Notes: a model not told the origin generated them from the sequence alone. DNA of 64,000 nt from Anaerolineales bacterium (GCA_026129255.1 JAHCIJ010000002.1:189799-253798); one strand, 5' to 3'. Shown: positions 44,674 through 54,054, numbered from the stretch's first letter. Numbers and translations are program-made.

Positions 44674-47600
44674 ATGAGAATGCAGAGACCTCTTGGCCTT
44701 TTTGTGCGCTTGCCGTTGGCATTGGCAGTGTTGCTGCCTCTATTGCTCACGGCGAGCCCGGTGCTGGCTGCGCCCGGCCCGCTGTGCTATGTGCGCATCG
44801 GCGGCCCCGGGCCGGACGGCAACTCCTGGGCCACCGCCTACGGCAACCCGCAGGACGCCCTGGCAGATGACACCTGTGAGGAAATTTGGGTGGCCCAAGG
44901 CACCTATCTGCCGGACGAGTCGGCCCCCGGCAGCCCTGGCCTCAGCTTTGGGCTGAAGACCAATGTTGAGATCTACGGTGGCTTTTTGGGCACTGAAACC
45001 CAGCGGGACCAGCGCAATTGGGTAAACAATGAAACCATCCTGAGCGGCGACATCGGCATTTCTGGCGACGCAACCGATAACAGCTACTATGTAGTCAGGG
45101 GCGATACCGCGGCCACCGCTGTCTTGGATGGCTTTACTATTCGTGGGGGCCACGGCCGGGGGATCACTATCTACGGCGGGGGCATCTACATAGCCAACGG
45201 CCATCCCACGCTGCGCAATCTGCGCATTGTCGACAACAGGGCGGCGATTGGCGGTGGCATGTTTGTTGGCCAGGGCAGCCCTACGCTCAGCCAGGTTGTT
45301 TTTGAAGGCAACATCGCCACTGCTGTTGGCGGTGGTATGTATGCCCAGCAGGGCAGCCCCATGTTGACAGACGTATTTTTCGATAGCAATCAGGCCATCG
45401 ACCCAGACCCGGACTCCGGCAGGGGCGGCGGCCTGTTGGTAGCCACTGGCACCAACGCCGTACTTAACAAAGTAACGTTCTCCAACAACTCTGCGCTGGG
45501 CGAGGGTGGTGGTCTGTATAATGCTGGCAATACCACCATAACCAACGCAACCTTTCGCGGCAATACATCCGCCTCCATGGGGGGCGCTATCCATGTGTTT
45601 GAAGGCAGTGTGGTTATCCACCATGCCAGTTTTGAGAACAACTCGGGAGCTGGAGACAGCATAACGCTTGAAGACGGAACGGTGAGCGTTGTTAACAGCG
45701 CCTTTGGCGCTACCACCGGCGCACACTTGAATCTCACTGGCGGCACCCTGGATGTGAACCACAGCGTTCTGATGTCGGCCTGCCCTGTCATTGTCGGGTT
45801 GACATGCACGAACGTGCTGACGGGTGACCCGCAGTTTGGTCCCCTGCTGAAAGATGGCGGGTTCACTCCCACCATGGCCTTGGGCTCGTCTTCGGCGGCC
45901 TTGGACACGGCAGATCTAGGCGCCTGTGCCGCTGCCGACCAGCGCGGCGTGCCGCGCCCGCGGGCTGCCGGTTGCGATATGGGCGCCTATGAAGTGATCG
46001 ACCACACTCTTGGCCCGCGCTGTTATGTGGATGCAGATGCAACCTGGGTGGGCAATGGCGCCTCCTGGGTACACCCCTACCGAGACCTGCAGCATGCCCT
46101 GGCCAATGCGGGCTGCACCGAGATCTGGGTGGCCGAAGGCACCTACAGGCCCGACGGCGCCAGCCCGGATGACCGCAGCCTGAGCTTCGTGCTCAAGGAC
46201 GGCGTGGAGATTTACGGCGGCTTTGAAGGCGTAGAAACCTTGCTGAGTGAGCGCGATTGGCTGGGCAACATCACCATCCTCAGCGGCGAAATCGGCACGG
46301 CGGCCAATACGGACAACTCGCAGCATGTGGTGAATGGCAATAACACCGACGCCTCGGCTGTCCTGGACGGCTTCACCATCCGTGATGGCTTTGTGGACGC
46401 GATTGGCGGTCACAACGGCGGGGGCATGGTCATCAACGTCGGCAGCCCCACGCTAAGCAACCTGATATTCGCCAACAATGCGGCCACCAACTCGGGCGGA
46501 GGCTTGTACATCAGTGGCGGCAATCCGAAAATGACAAGGCTTACCTTTACTGCAAACACAGCCGCGTTTGGTGCGGGCCTGCGCGCCTCAGGCAGTGATT
46601 TTGAGCTTACCGAGGCCGTGTTTAGCGGCAACATTTCCAGCAACCGTGGCGGTGGAGTGTATACGAGCGGCGGGGACCCGCAACTGATGCAGGTGCTGTT
46701 TGAGAATAACTCGGCGGCGATAGCTGGTGGTGGCATTACCATCGAGGGTTCTATTTCGTTGACCAATGTCACCTTCTTCCAGAATACGGCCGGTAGCGGC
46801 GGCGGCGGGGTGCTGGTAGGGTCGTCTGGCACTCTCATCACAATGAGCCATGCGACCTTCAGCGAAAACTCGCCCAATGCCATGCACCTTGAGTGGGGTG
46901 ATACCACTGTTCATAACAGCATCTTCTGGGGCCACTCCAGCATAAGCATGCTTACAGGCGCCCTGACATCTGCGACTATCAACGATAGTGTTTTGGACCA
47001 CGCATGTCCCGCTGGAGCGACCTGCAACAACACGATTGCGCTCGACCCGCTGCTGGGGCCGCTGCAGGACAATGGCGGCTTCAGCTACACCATGGCGCTG
47101 GACCCGCTCTCCCCGGCGGTTGATGCCGCCGAGGCTGCCACCTGCACCCCAGACGACCAGCGCGGCGTATCCCGCCCGCAGTTGGCCGGTTGTGACATGG
47201 GCGCCTATGAATACGACGGCGCCGCCGCGGCGCCATCCAGCGGCGGCGGCAGCCGCGTTGCCCACAAGCCCATTGCGCCCAGCGGCCTTACTGCTTTGCA
47301 GTTCGGCCGCATCAGCGTTACGGTGCCTGCCTCGGCCATCCCCACCGGCCAGACCAATTGCGTGCTCACCATTCAGGAGCTGGGCAGCTCTGGGGAGTTC
47401 GGCTTTGTGCTTGATGACACCGTGTGGGATGTCAAGGTGCGCTGCAACAATAACCCGGTCAACATCTTCTTCGATGCGCTCACCATCTGCATTCGCCCGC
47501 TGGACGGCGTGCTGAGCAGCAAGAACGTGTACCACCGCCACACGGCTTCCGCCGGCTTCCAGGTTATCGGTGGCGGCGCCGGGCCGGCGGGCTTCGTTTG

Positions 47601-48150
47601 CGGTCAAACTCGCCTGCTCTCGCTGGTGACGCTGGGTGAGCTGGCCCTGCCCGCCACCGGCTTTGCGCAGGGCGCAGTGACCGAGCTGGGTGCACCGGCT
47701 GTGCGTTATGCTGCTTCTGATCTGACCCTCAGCATTCCCAAGCTGAGCGCAAGCCTTGACATCCTCGGCGTGCCCCAGGGGCTGAATGGCTGGGATGTGA
47801 CCTGGCTCTCGGGCAATCAGGCAGGCTATCTGCACGGTACCGCCTTCCCCACCTGGCAGGGCAACAGCGTGCTGACGGCGCATGTGTGGAACGCCGACAA
47901 TACCCCCGGGCCGTTCTATGGCTTGAAAAATCTGCAGCACGGAGACCGCTTCACCATCTCTGCTTATGGCTACACCTACACCTACGAGGTGCGCACTAAC
48001 CGCCTGGTGAGCGACAGCAATCTGGATGTGCTGGCTTCCAGCGAGTATTCGCAGATCACGCTGATCACGTGCGAAACCTTTAGCGAGAGCACGGGCGGAT
48101 ACCTGTATCGCCGTGCGGTCAGCGCAGTCCTGGTGTCTGTTAGCCAATAG
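44674..48150 (+). CDS. Large secreted beta-helix protein with two choice-of-anchor-Q units
   Basis: 1158 residues. A signal peptide (LPLALAVLLPLLLTASPVLA) is followed by two homologous modules (about 30-430 and 445-845). Each begins CYVxxxG...NSWATAY/GASWVHPY, has EIWVAxGTYxPD, many right-handed beta-helix turns (GGGxY, NxxFxxN), and closes with DQRGVPRPRAAGCDMGAYE or its equivalent, the mark of choice-of-anchor-Q proteins. The last ~300 residues are a different beta-rich domain with class-C sortase-like repeats (RYAASDLTLSIPKLSASLDI, GWDVTWLSGNQAGYLHGTAF), resembling a sortase-type fold without a visible catalytic Cys context beyond LITCETF. It is likely exported and attached to the cell surface. 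Confidence 0.8.
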   Translation: MRMQRPLGLFVRLPLALAVLLPLLLTASPVLAAPGPLCYVRIGGPGPDGNSWATAYGNPQDALADDTCEEIWVAQGTYLPDESAPGSPGLSFGLKTNVEIYGGFLGTETQRDQRNWVNNETILSGDIGISGDATDNSYYVVRGDTAATAVLDGFTIRGGHGRGITIYGGGIYIANGHPTLRNLRIVDNRAAIGGGMFVGQGSPTLSQVVFEGNIATAVGGGMYAQQGSPMLTDVFFDSNQAIDPDPDSGRGGGLLVATGTNAVLNKVTFSNNSALGEGGGLYNAGNTTITNATFRGNTSASMGGAIHVFEGSVVIHHASFENNSGAGDSITLEDGTVSVVNSAFGATTGAHLNLTGGTLDVNHSVLMSACPVIVGLTCTNVLTGDPQFGPLLKDGGFTPTMALGSSSAALDTADLGACAAADQRGVPRPRAAGCDMGAYEVIDHTLGPRCYVDADATWVGNGASWVHPYRDLQHALANAGCTEIWVAEGTYRPDGASPDDRSLSFVLKDGVEIYGGFEGVETLLSERDWLGNITILSGEIGTAANTDNSQHVVNGNNTDASAVLDGFTIRDGFVDAIGGHNGGGMVINVGSPTLSNLIFANNAATNSGGGLYISGGNPKMTRLTFTANTAAFGAGLRASGSDFELTEAVFSGNISSNRGGGVYTSGGDPQLMQVLFENNSAAIAGGGITIEGSISLTNVTFFQNTAGSGGGGVLVGSSGTLITMSHATFSENSPNAMHLEWGDTTVHNSIFWGHSSISMLTGALTSATINDSVLDHACPAGATCNNTIALDPLLGPLQDNGGFSYTMALDPLSPAVDAAEAATCTPDDQRGVSRPQLAGCDMGAYEYDGAAAAPSSGGGSRVAHKPIAPSGLTALQFGRISVTVPASAIPTGQTNCVLTIQELGSSGEFGFVLDDTVWDVKVRCNNNPVNIFFDALTICIRPLDGVLSSKNVYHRHTASAGFQVIGGGAGPAGFVCGQTRLLSLVTLGELALPATGFAQGAVTELGAPAVRYAASDLTLSIPKLSASLDILGVPQGLNGWDVTWLSGNQAGYLHGTAFPTWQGNSVLTAHVWNADNTPGPFYGLKNLQHGDRFTISAYGYTYTYEVRTNRLVSDSNLDVLASSEYSQITLITCETFSESTGGYLYRRAVSAVLVSVSQ

Positions 48151-48175
48151 CTCGCCTAGGTTTAGCTGTTATTAA

Positions 48176-48212
48176 AAATCAAGGCGCCGCATCTGCGGCG
48201 CCTTGATTTTTG
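48176..48212. terminator. Bidirectional terminator
   Basis: A perfect stem AATCAAGGCGCCGCA with its complement, 2-nt loop, is flanked by A- and T-runs. It separates the surface protein gene from the convergent hydrolase gene. Confidence 0.9.
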
Positions 48213-48221
48213 GTGTGCTTG

Positions 48222-49013
48222 TTAGCTGAGGCCGCCTAGAAAACCCTCAACAATGCGGTTGAACTCCTCCGGCTGTTCCAGATTGGGCACATGTCCGGCC
48301 TGGGCGATGAGGTGCAACTGGCTGCCTGGGATGGCAGCGGCCATGGCCTCGGCTTCGCTCTTGGGGATCACCTGGTCCTCTTCGCCATGTACCACCAGCG
48401 TGGGTGCGCTGATCTGGCGAAGCAGGGGAGTGGAATCCAGCCGGTCACGCATGGCGGTGAGCGCCATCACCACGCCCGCCGTGGTGGCCCCGGCCATGAT
48501 GGTCTTGAGCTCGGTGGCTGTCTCCGGCTGCGCCTCGTAGTTGCCGGGGGCAAGCAGCTTGGGGAACATGCCTTCACCCGCCGGGGCCGGGCCTTGCTCC
48601 TGGGCAGTGGCGATGGCTTTGTCGCGGTTGGCTTTGGCCTCGTCGCTGTCTGCCCCGGCGCGGGTGGAGAGCAGCATCAGGCCGCGCACGCGCTCCGGGA
48701 ACAGGCGGGCGATCGCCAGGGCGATGTAGCCGCCCATCGACAGGCCGCCGATGACTGCCGGGCTACTGACGCCTTGGGCGTCCAGCGCCGCCAGGCAGGC
48801 CTGGGCCAGCTGGTCGACCCCGAAAGGCGGCTCGGCCGCCGGGGAGGCGCCGAAGCCGGGCAGGTCTGGCGCCAGGATCTGGCCCGCCTGCGCCAGGCCG
48901 CTGAGCTGCGGCTGCCACATGCGGCTGGTGAAGGGAAAGCCGTGGACGAGTAAGACCGGGGTGCCGGATCCCTTGATTTCTACGTGTAGTTGGGGAATTT
49001 TGGTAGTTTGCAT
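48222..49013 (-). CDS. Alpha/beta hydrolase
   Basis: 263 residues from the ATG at 49013. The longer frame to 49097 would run through the promoter of the divergent transporter gene. Oxyanion-hole HGFPF, nucleophile elbow GGLSMGGYIA (Ser), VVHGEEDQVIP (Asp) and AQAGHVPNLEQP (His) form a complete catalytic triad. It is probably an esterase, lactonase or related soluble hydrolase; the substrate is unknown. TACACT 6 nt before the start suggests a leaderless mRNA. Divergence from the drug-efflux genes is notable since esterases can inactivate macrolides, but no direct evidence supports that. Confidence 0.88.
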   Translation of the reverse strand: MQTTKIPQLHVEIKGSGTPVLLVHGFPFTSRMWQPQLSGLAQAGQILAPDLPGFGASPAAEPPFGVDQLAQACLAALDAQGVSSPAVIGGLSMGGYIALAIARLFPERVRGLMLLSTRAGADSDEAKANRDKAIATAQEQGPAPAGEGMFPKLLAPGNYEAQPETATELKTIMAGATTAGVVMALTAMRDRLDSTPLLRQISAPTLVVHGEEDQVIPKSEAEAMAAAIPGSQLHLIAQAGHVPNLEQPEEFNRIVEGFLGGLS

Positions 49014-49084
49014 GCTAAAAGTGTAAGCGATTTCCCGAAAATTCAGAGAAATTTGCCCAAAACTTAGAAATTGTAATATTCCTA

Positions 49085-49113
49085 TTGACAAAATCAAAAG
49101 TTGTGTTTATTAT
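49085..49113 (+). promoter_or_regulatory. Strong sigma-70 type promoter for leader ORF and transporters
   Basis: Perfect TTGACA (49085-49090), 17-nt spacer and TATTAT (49108-49113). Start point is expected near 49120, just before the leader ORF ribosome site. Confidence 0.8.
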
Positions 49114-49134
49114 TCTGTATATAAGGAGCAAAGA

Positions 49135-49176
49135 ATGTTTATTTCTTTCCTCTCCCGTTTCAGATTTCTTTTCTAA
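49135..49176 (+). CDS. 13-codon leader peptide with Arg-Phe-Arg
   Basis: AAGGAG (49123-49128) is 6 nt before ATG 49135, the best ribosome-binding site of the neighbourhood. The ORF reads MFISFLSRFRFLF and ends TAA at 49174-49176, 15 nt before the transporter ATG. Arg-X-Arg motifs in short leader peptides (ErmD-, Mef-type) are known sites of macrolide-dependent ribosome stalling. The first part of the ORF (49143-49155) can pair with its own ribosome-binding region (49125-49135). A regulatory role as translation or transcription attenuator of the downstream efflux genes is inferred. Confidence 0.6.
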   Translation: MFISFLSRFRFLF

Positions 49177-49191
49177 GGTGCAATTTTCCTG

Positions 49192-50460
49192 ATGCAGCCC
49201 TCACAAACCCTCGCCCAAGGCTGGCAGCGTCCCTTCTTCCAGATGTGGATCGGGCAAGCCCTGTCCCTGCTGGGCAGCCAATTGGTGCAGTTCGCCCTGG
49301 TGTGGTACCTGACGCGTGAAACCGGCTCGGCCACCGTGCTGGCCACGGCTACCCTGGTGGCCTTGTTGCCCAACATCCTGCTCGGCCCGCTGGCCGGCTC
49401 GTTGGTGGACCGTGGCGTGCGCAAGCGCATCATGATCCTGGCGGATGGCAGCATCGCTTTGGCCACCCTGGTGCTGGCCGGGCTGTTCGCCACCGGCTTG
49501 GCGGAGATCTGGCACATCTACGTCCTGATGGCCGTGCGCTCGTTGGGTCAGAGCTTTCACAGCCCAGCCTTCAGCGCTTCAACCTCGCTCATGGTTCCGA
49601 AGGAGCATCTGCCGCGCATCCAAGGTGTGAATCAGGTACTCAACGGCGGCCTGAGTGTTGTCGCCGCGCCGCTGGGCGCGTTCCTGCTGGAGTTTTTGCC
49701 AACGCAAGGATTGCTGGCCATCGACGTGGTCACGGCGGCCATCGCCATCCTGATGGTACTGCCGCTGCGCATCCCGCAGCCCGTTCAGGATGCGGCTTCG
49801 GCGGCCAGCAAGCCCAGCTTCTGGGCAGACTTCCGCGAGGGCTTTGCTTATGTAACCACCTGGCCGGGGCTGATGCTGTTACTGGGTATGTCGATGCTGA
49901 TTAATTTATTGTTCAGCCCCGCCATCTCGCTGTTTCCTTTATTGGTCACCAAACACTTCCAGCAAGGCGCGGCCGAGTTCGGCTGGCTGCAGGGCGCCTG
50001 GGGGCTGGGCATTGTGCTGGGCGGCGCGCTATTGGGCGTGTGGGGCGGCTTCAAGCGCCGCATCTACACCGCACAATCGGGCTTGGTCGGCCTCGGCCTG
50101 GCGCTGGTGCTGCTAGGCTTGTTGCCGCCCAGTGGTTTTATCTTCGGTGTAGGCTTTGTGCTGCTGGCTGGCCTGATGCTGCCGTTGTCGAACGGCTCGT
50201 TCTGGGCGGTGATGCAGGCCACGGTGGACCCGGCCCGCCAGGGGCGCGTGTTCTCGCTGGTGATCAGCCTGGCCAGCGCCATGGCCCCGCTGGGGCTGCT
50301 GCTGGCTGGCCCGCTGGTGGATACCTACGGCGTGCCGCTGTGGTATCAGGTGGCGGGCAGCTTGTGCGCTCTGATGGGCGTGCTGGGTTTCCTCATCCCC
50401 GCGGTGCGTGACCTTGAAAAAGGCCGCCCGCAAACACTCCCGCAAAGCGAAGTTATTTAG
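49192..50460 (+). CDS. MefA-like MFS efflux transporter, copy 1
   Basis: This 422-residue, 12-helix major facilitator protein starts with FFQMWIGQALSLLGSQLVQF, then FALVWYLTRETGSATVLATATLV and the motif-A-like loop LAGSLVDRGVRKRIM. The family (MFS_3, macrolide efflux MefA and relatives) exports drugs by proton exchange. The ATG at 49192 has only a weak Shine-Dalgarno overlapping the leader ORF stop (AAGGTG), so its translation may depend on the leader. It is followed 24 bp later by a close paralogue. Substrate not proven. Confidence 0.88.
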   Translation: MQPSQTLAQGWQRPFFQMWIGQALSLLGSQLVQFALVWYLTRETGSATVLATATLVALLPNILLGPLAGSLVDRGVRKRIMILADGSIALATLVLAGLFATGLAEIWHIYVLMAVRSLGQSFHSPAFSASTSLMVPKEHLPRIQGVNQVLNGGLSVVAAPLGAFLLEFLPTQGLLAIDVVTAAIAILMVLPLRIPQPVQDAASAASKPSFWADFREGFAYVTTWPGLMLLLGMSMLINLLFSPAISLFPLLVTKHFQQGAAEFGWLQGAWGLGIVLGGALLGVWGGFKRRIYTAQSGLVGLGLALVLLGLLPPSGFIFGVGFVLLAGLMLPLSNGSFWAVMQATVDPARQGRVFSLVISLASAMAPLGLLLAGPLVDTYGVPLWYQVAGSLCALMGVLGFLIPAVRDLEKGRPQTLPQSEVI

Positions 50461-50484
50461 ATTTTTCATTATTTTAGGAGACGT

Positions 50485-51753
50485 ATGACTTCACAAGTAG
50501 ACCCGATCGAATCTCAAAATTGGCAACGCCGTTTCTTCACCATCTGGACCGGGCAAGCCTTTTCGCTGTTGGGCAGCCAGCTCGTGCAGTTCGCCCTGGT
50601 GTGGTACCTCACCAAGGAGACCGGCTCGGCGACTGTGCTGACTACGGCCACATTGGTGGCCCTGTTGCCAAGCATCTTTTTGGGGCCGCTGGCCGGTTCG
50701 TTCGTGGACCGCGGCAACCGCCGCCGTATCATGATGATCGCCGACAGCAGCATTGCGCTGTGCACGCTCGTGCTGGCATTGCTGTTCGCCTTTGGCCGCA
50801 TAGAGATCTGGCACATTTATGTGCTCTTGTTCCTGCGCTCGCTGGGCGGCAGCTTCCACGGCCCGGCCATGGCCGCCTCCACTTCGCTGATGGTGCCTAA
50901 GCGCCACCTGGCGCGTATCCAGGGCATCAACCAGATGCTGGGCGGCGGCCTGAACGTAGTGGCCGCCCCGCTGGGCGCGCTGCTGCTGGAACTGCTGCCG
51001 ATGCAAGGCGTGCTGGCGGTGGATGTGGTCACCGCGCTGCTGGCGGTGCTGCCCTTGTTCTTCTTTCAGATCCCGCAGCCGGAGAAAGCTTCGCCGGATG
51101 CCGCGCCCACCAGCTTTTGGGAAGATTTCCGGGCTGGCTTCCGCTACGTGTTCCAGTGGAAAGGGCTGCTGATCATTTTGCTGATGGCCACCGCGATCAA
51201 CTTCATGCTCACGCCCGCCGGTGCGCTGACCCCATTGCTGATCACCAAATACTTCAATGGGGATGTGCGTGACCTGGCGTTGTTCGATGCCGTGTTCAGT
51301 GTCGGCGTCATCCTGGGTGGGCTGCTGCTCGGCGCCTGGGGTGGCTTCAGGCGCCAGGTGGCCACGGTTTTGGTGGGCATTGTGGGCATCGGCCTGTTCT
51401 CTTTCATTGTGGGAGTTGTGCCGCCCAGTGGTTTCCTGCTGGCAGTGGCCAGCATGTTTGGCGTGGGGCTAGCTGTGCCGATCACCAACGGCTCGCTGGG
51501 CGCCATCTTCCAGACGGCGGTAGAGCCGGGGATGCAGGGCCGCGTGTTCACGCTGATCGGCAGCGTAGCCACGGCCGCTTCTCCGTTCAGCTTGATGCTA
51601 TCTGGTCCGCTTTCGGACCAGTTTGGCGTACAAACCTGGTACATGGCGGGCGGCCTGGTGTGTGTGCTCATTGGTGTGGCTGGCTTCTTTGTGCCCTCCG
51701 TGATGAGCGTAGGAGAGGGCCACCCGTCAGGAAAGGTGGTAACGGCAAAATAA
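50485..51753 (+). CDS. MefA-like MFS efflux transporter, copy 2
   Basis: 422 residues, the same length as the preceding protein and clearly its tandem duplicate: FALVWYLTKETGSATVLTTATLV, LAGSFVDRGNRRRIMMI, GGSFHGPAMAASTSLMVPKRH. It has its own ribosome site (AGGAGA before ATG 50485). Differences cluster in the central loop and C-terminal helices, so the two may differ in substrate or act as a heterodimer. A strong terminator follows. Confidence 0.88.
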   Translation: MTSQVDPIESQNWQRRFFTIWTGQAFSLLGSQLVQFALVWYLTKETGSATVLTTATLVALLPSIFLGPLAGSFVDRGNRRRIMMIADSSIALCTLVLALLFAFGRIEIWHIYVLLFLRSLGGSFHGPAMAASTSLMVPKRHLARIQGINQMLGGGLNVVAAPLGALLLELLPMQGVLAVDVVTALLAVLPLFFFQIPQPEKASPDAAPTSFWEDFRAGFRYVFQWKGLLIILLMATAINFMLTPAGALTPLLITKYFNGDVRDLALFDAVFSVGVILGGLLLGAWGGFRRQVATVLVGIVGIGLFSFIVGVVPPSGFLLAVASMFGVGLAVPITNGSLGAIFQTAVEPGMQGRVFTLIGSVATAASPFSLMLSGPLSDQFGVQTWYMAGGLVCVLIGVAGFFVPSVMSVGEGHPSGKVVTAK

Positions 51754-51851
51754 CTCGTTTCGTTGGGATAGGTAGGTAAGGAGTGGGCGGCTGGCTGCGT
51801 CCTATACGTAGGAGCAAGTAGGCTCTGCCACTTCTCTCCTCCTCTTTGTTG

Positions 51852-51885
51852 GCAAGCGGGCGCGGCGAGGCGCCCGCTTGCTTTT
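51852..51885 (+). terminator. Terminator of the efflux operon
   Basis: A perfect 12-bp stem GCAAGCGGGCGC with its complement (51852-51863, 51870-51881) is followed by TTTT. About 100 bp lie between it and the last transporter gene. Confidence 0.85.
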
Positions 51886-52641
51886 AAAAAGCAAACCTAA
51901 AAAAGCAAACCTAAAAAAGCAAACCACAAAGGCACAAAGAGCACAAAGATAAATTCCTGTATTCCATAGAATGGGCAGGGGCGAAGCATGCTGCGCCCCT
52001 AACGGTTGCCAAAAGCCAGATTGCTTCGTCCGTTTGCCGCAAGCGGCAATACTCCTCGCAATGACAAGAATCACGCCCCAACTCCGGCGCTGCACATTCT
52101 TGTCATTCCGAACGAGGCCGAAGGCCGAGGAGGAATCCGTTGTGGCCTGGATGCACAGATATGTCGTAAAAGAAAATGAGCGCAGTACGGATTCCTCGCT
52201 GACGCTCGGAATGACACTCATACGTAAGTGCGAAGCATGCTTCGCCGTTAATGGTTGCCAAAAGCCAGATTGCTTCGTCCGTTTGCCGCAAGCGGCAATA
52301 CTCCTCGCAATGACAAGAATCACTCCCCAACCCCGACGCTGCACCTTCTTGTCATTCCGAACGAGCGGCACAGCCGCGAGGAGGAATCCTTTAGGTCATT
52401 TCAAAAAAATACATACCTTTACAGTGGCCTAAAGGATTCCTAGCCTTCGGCTACTGCGCTCGGAATGACACTCACACGTAGGGGCGAAGCATGCTGCACC
52501 CCTACACGGCTGGTGATGAATTTTTTCGAATTGGAATAAAGTGGGCTTGAGAGTTTTTTGCCAAAGTGTTTCTAGTGCTACTGCGCTTGCAATAGGGAGA
52601 ACTAAAACTTTGTGCCCTTTGTGTCTTTGTGGTGAGGTTTT
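51884..52641. repeat. Composite repeat cluster with inverted ends
   Basis: The left side has a triple AAAAAGCAAACC repeat and then ACCACAAAGGCACAAAGAGC. The right side (about 52604-52640) carries the same word family inverted (CTTTGTGCCCTTTGTGTCTTTGTGG). Between them is a 250-bp tandem duplication (52011 and 52261) of reverse A, forward B and reverse B elements, with GGGGCGAAGCATGC palindromes at about 51978, 52231 and 52482. No gene was seen in 51754-52648. Confidence 0.8.
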
Positions 52642-52648
52642 TAGCTAA

Positions 52649-54013
52649 CTACGAAACCGAGATCTGCTCAATCAGGATCGGCAGGGCTGCCGGGTCCGGC
52701 AGCAGGCGGCCCTGCATCGACCACGGGCCGGTCCAGGTGATCTGCACCGGTAGCACCTGCCCGCGCAGGCTGCTTTCGCTTTGCACGAATACCAGCTTGT
52801 TGGTCTCGGTGCGGCCCTTCCAGCGGCCGCGTACCTCTTCCTCAAACAAGACAGTTACCGTTTCGCCCATATAGCGGGCGTTGATCTCGGCCAAGATGCC
52901 TTCTTGCTGCGTATCCAGCACCTTCAGGCGGCGCATCTTCTCGTCCTCGGGCACATCATCAACCATGCGGCGGGCGGCCACCGTGCCCTCGCGGGTCGAG
53001 TAGCGCGCCAGGTGAGCCACGTCCAGCTTGAGCTCGGCCAGTAGCTGGCGCGTGCCCTCGAACTGGGCTTCGGTCTCGCCGGGGAAGCCGACGATGATGT
53101 CGGTGGCGATGGAAGCATGTGGGATGATGCGGCGGATGCGGGTCACCAGGGTGCGGTACTCAGCCACAGTGTAGCCGCGCTTCATGTTGGCCAGCACTTC
53201 GTCGTCGCCGGCTTGCACCGGCACTTCGATATGCGGCATCACTTTGGGCAGCGACGCCACAGCTTCGAGCAGTTCGTCGGTCATCCAGTTGGGGTGCGAG
53301 GTCAGGAAGCGAATGCGCTCAATGCCCTCGACATCGTTCACGTGGCGCAGCAGGGCGGGCAGGTTGGGGCCATCCGGCACGTCTTTGCCGTAGCGGTCCA
53401 CGATCTGGCCCAGCAGCGTCACTTCCTTCACACCCTGAGCAGCCAGCGAACGGATCTCAGCGATGATCTCGCCCAGCGGGCGGCTGCGCTCGACGCCGCG
53501 GCGGTAGGGGATGATGCAAAAGGTGCAGGCGTGCGAGCAGCCGTAGACCACGGGCACATGGGCCGAGATCAGGCTGCCGCGTTCCTCGGCGGGCAGGATC
53601 AGCGTCTCATCATCCATGGCATCAAAGCGCTGCTGCGTGTCTTGCAGCTCAATGAAGCGGCTGTCGTCTTGGGTGAGGTGCGCCACCAGCGGGTCGGGGT
53701 CGGAGGGCGGCGAGAACACATCCACATAGGGCAGGGCGGCGCGCAGCTTCTCTTGCCCTTTCACGCCCACCATGCAGCCCATCAGGTTGATGGTGACATC
53801 TGGCCGGGCTTCCTTGAGCGGCTTGAGCGAGGTGACGCGGCCCATGGCCTTGTCCTCGGCGCTCTGGCGCACCACGCAGGTGTTGAGCACAATCACCTGC
53901 GCATCTTCGATCATCGGCGTGGCCTGGTACCCCAGCCGCTCCAGCGCAGAAGCGACGCGCTGCGAGTCGGCCACGTTCATTTGGCAGCCCTCGGTCCAGA
54001 TGTGGTATTTCAT
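52649..54013 (-). CDS. miaB: tRNA-2-methylthio-N6-dimethylallyladenosine synthase (MiaB)
   Basis: 454 residues. The UPF0004 domain has three Fe-S cysteines C10, C46 and C80; the radical-SAM domain has CxxxCxxC at C159, C163 and C166; a C-terminal TRAM domain begins near residue 375. It adds a methylthio group to N6-isopentenyl-A37 in tRNAs. MtaB-like relatives are less likely because the N-terminal GCQMN(V)ADS motif is that of MiaB. ATG 54013 lies 8 nt after a TATAAT hexamer on the minus strand (54022-54027), so the mRNA is probably leaderless. Confidence 0.93.
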   Translation of the reverse strand: MKYHIWTEGCQMNVADSQRVASALERLGYQATPMIEDAQVIVLNTCVVRQSAEDKAMGRVTSLKPLKEARPDVTINLMGCMVGVKGQEKLRAALPYVDVFSPPSDPDPLVAHLTQDDSRFIELQDTQQRFDAMDDETLILPAEERGSLISAHVPVVYGCSHACTFCIIPYRRGVERSRPLGEIIAEIRSLAAQGVKEVTLLGQIVDRYGKDVPDGPNLPALLRHVNDVEGIERIRFLTSHPNWMTDELLEAVASLPKVMPHIEVPVQAGDDEVLANMKRGYTVAEYRTLVTRIRRIIPHASIATDIIVGFPGETEAQFEGTRQLLAELKLDVAHLARYSTREGTVAARRMVDDVPEDEKMRRLKVLDTQQEGILAEINARYMGETVTVLFEEEVRGRWKGRTETNKLVFVQSESSLRGQVLPVQITWTGPWSMQGRLLPDPAALPILIEQISVS

Positions 54014-54021
54014 AATTTGTG

Positions 54022-54027
54022 ATTATA
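54022..54027 (-). promoter_or_regulatory. -10 box for leaderless miaB
   Basis: Minus-strand TATAAT, 8 nt before ATG 54013. Confidence 0.6.
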
Positions 54028-54054
54028 GCCAAGCTCAGGAGTTTGGCTGGCGCG

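Noticed and set aside
49014..49097. N-terminal extension of the alpha/beta hydrolase
   Set aside because: It would run through the divergent promoter of the efflux operon and has no family likeness.
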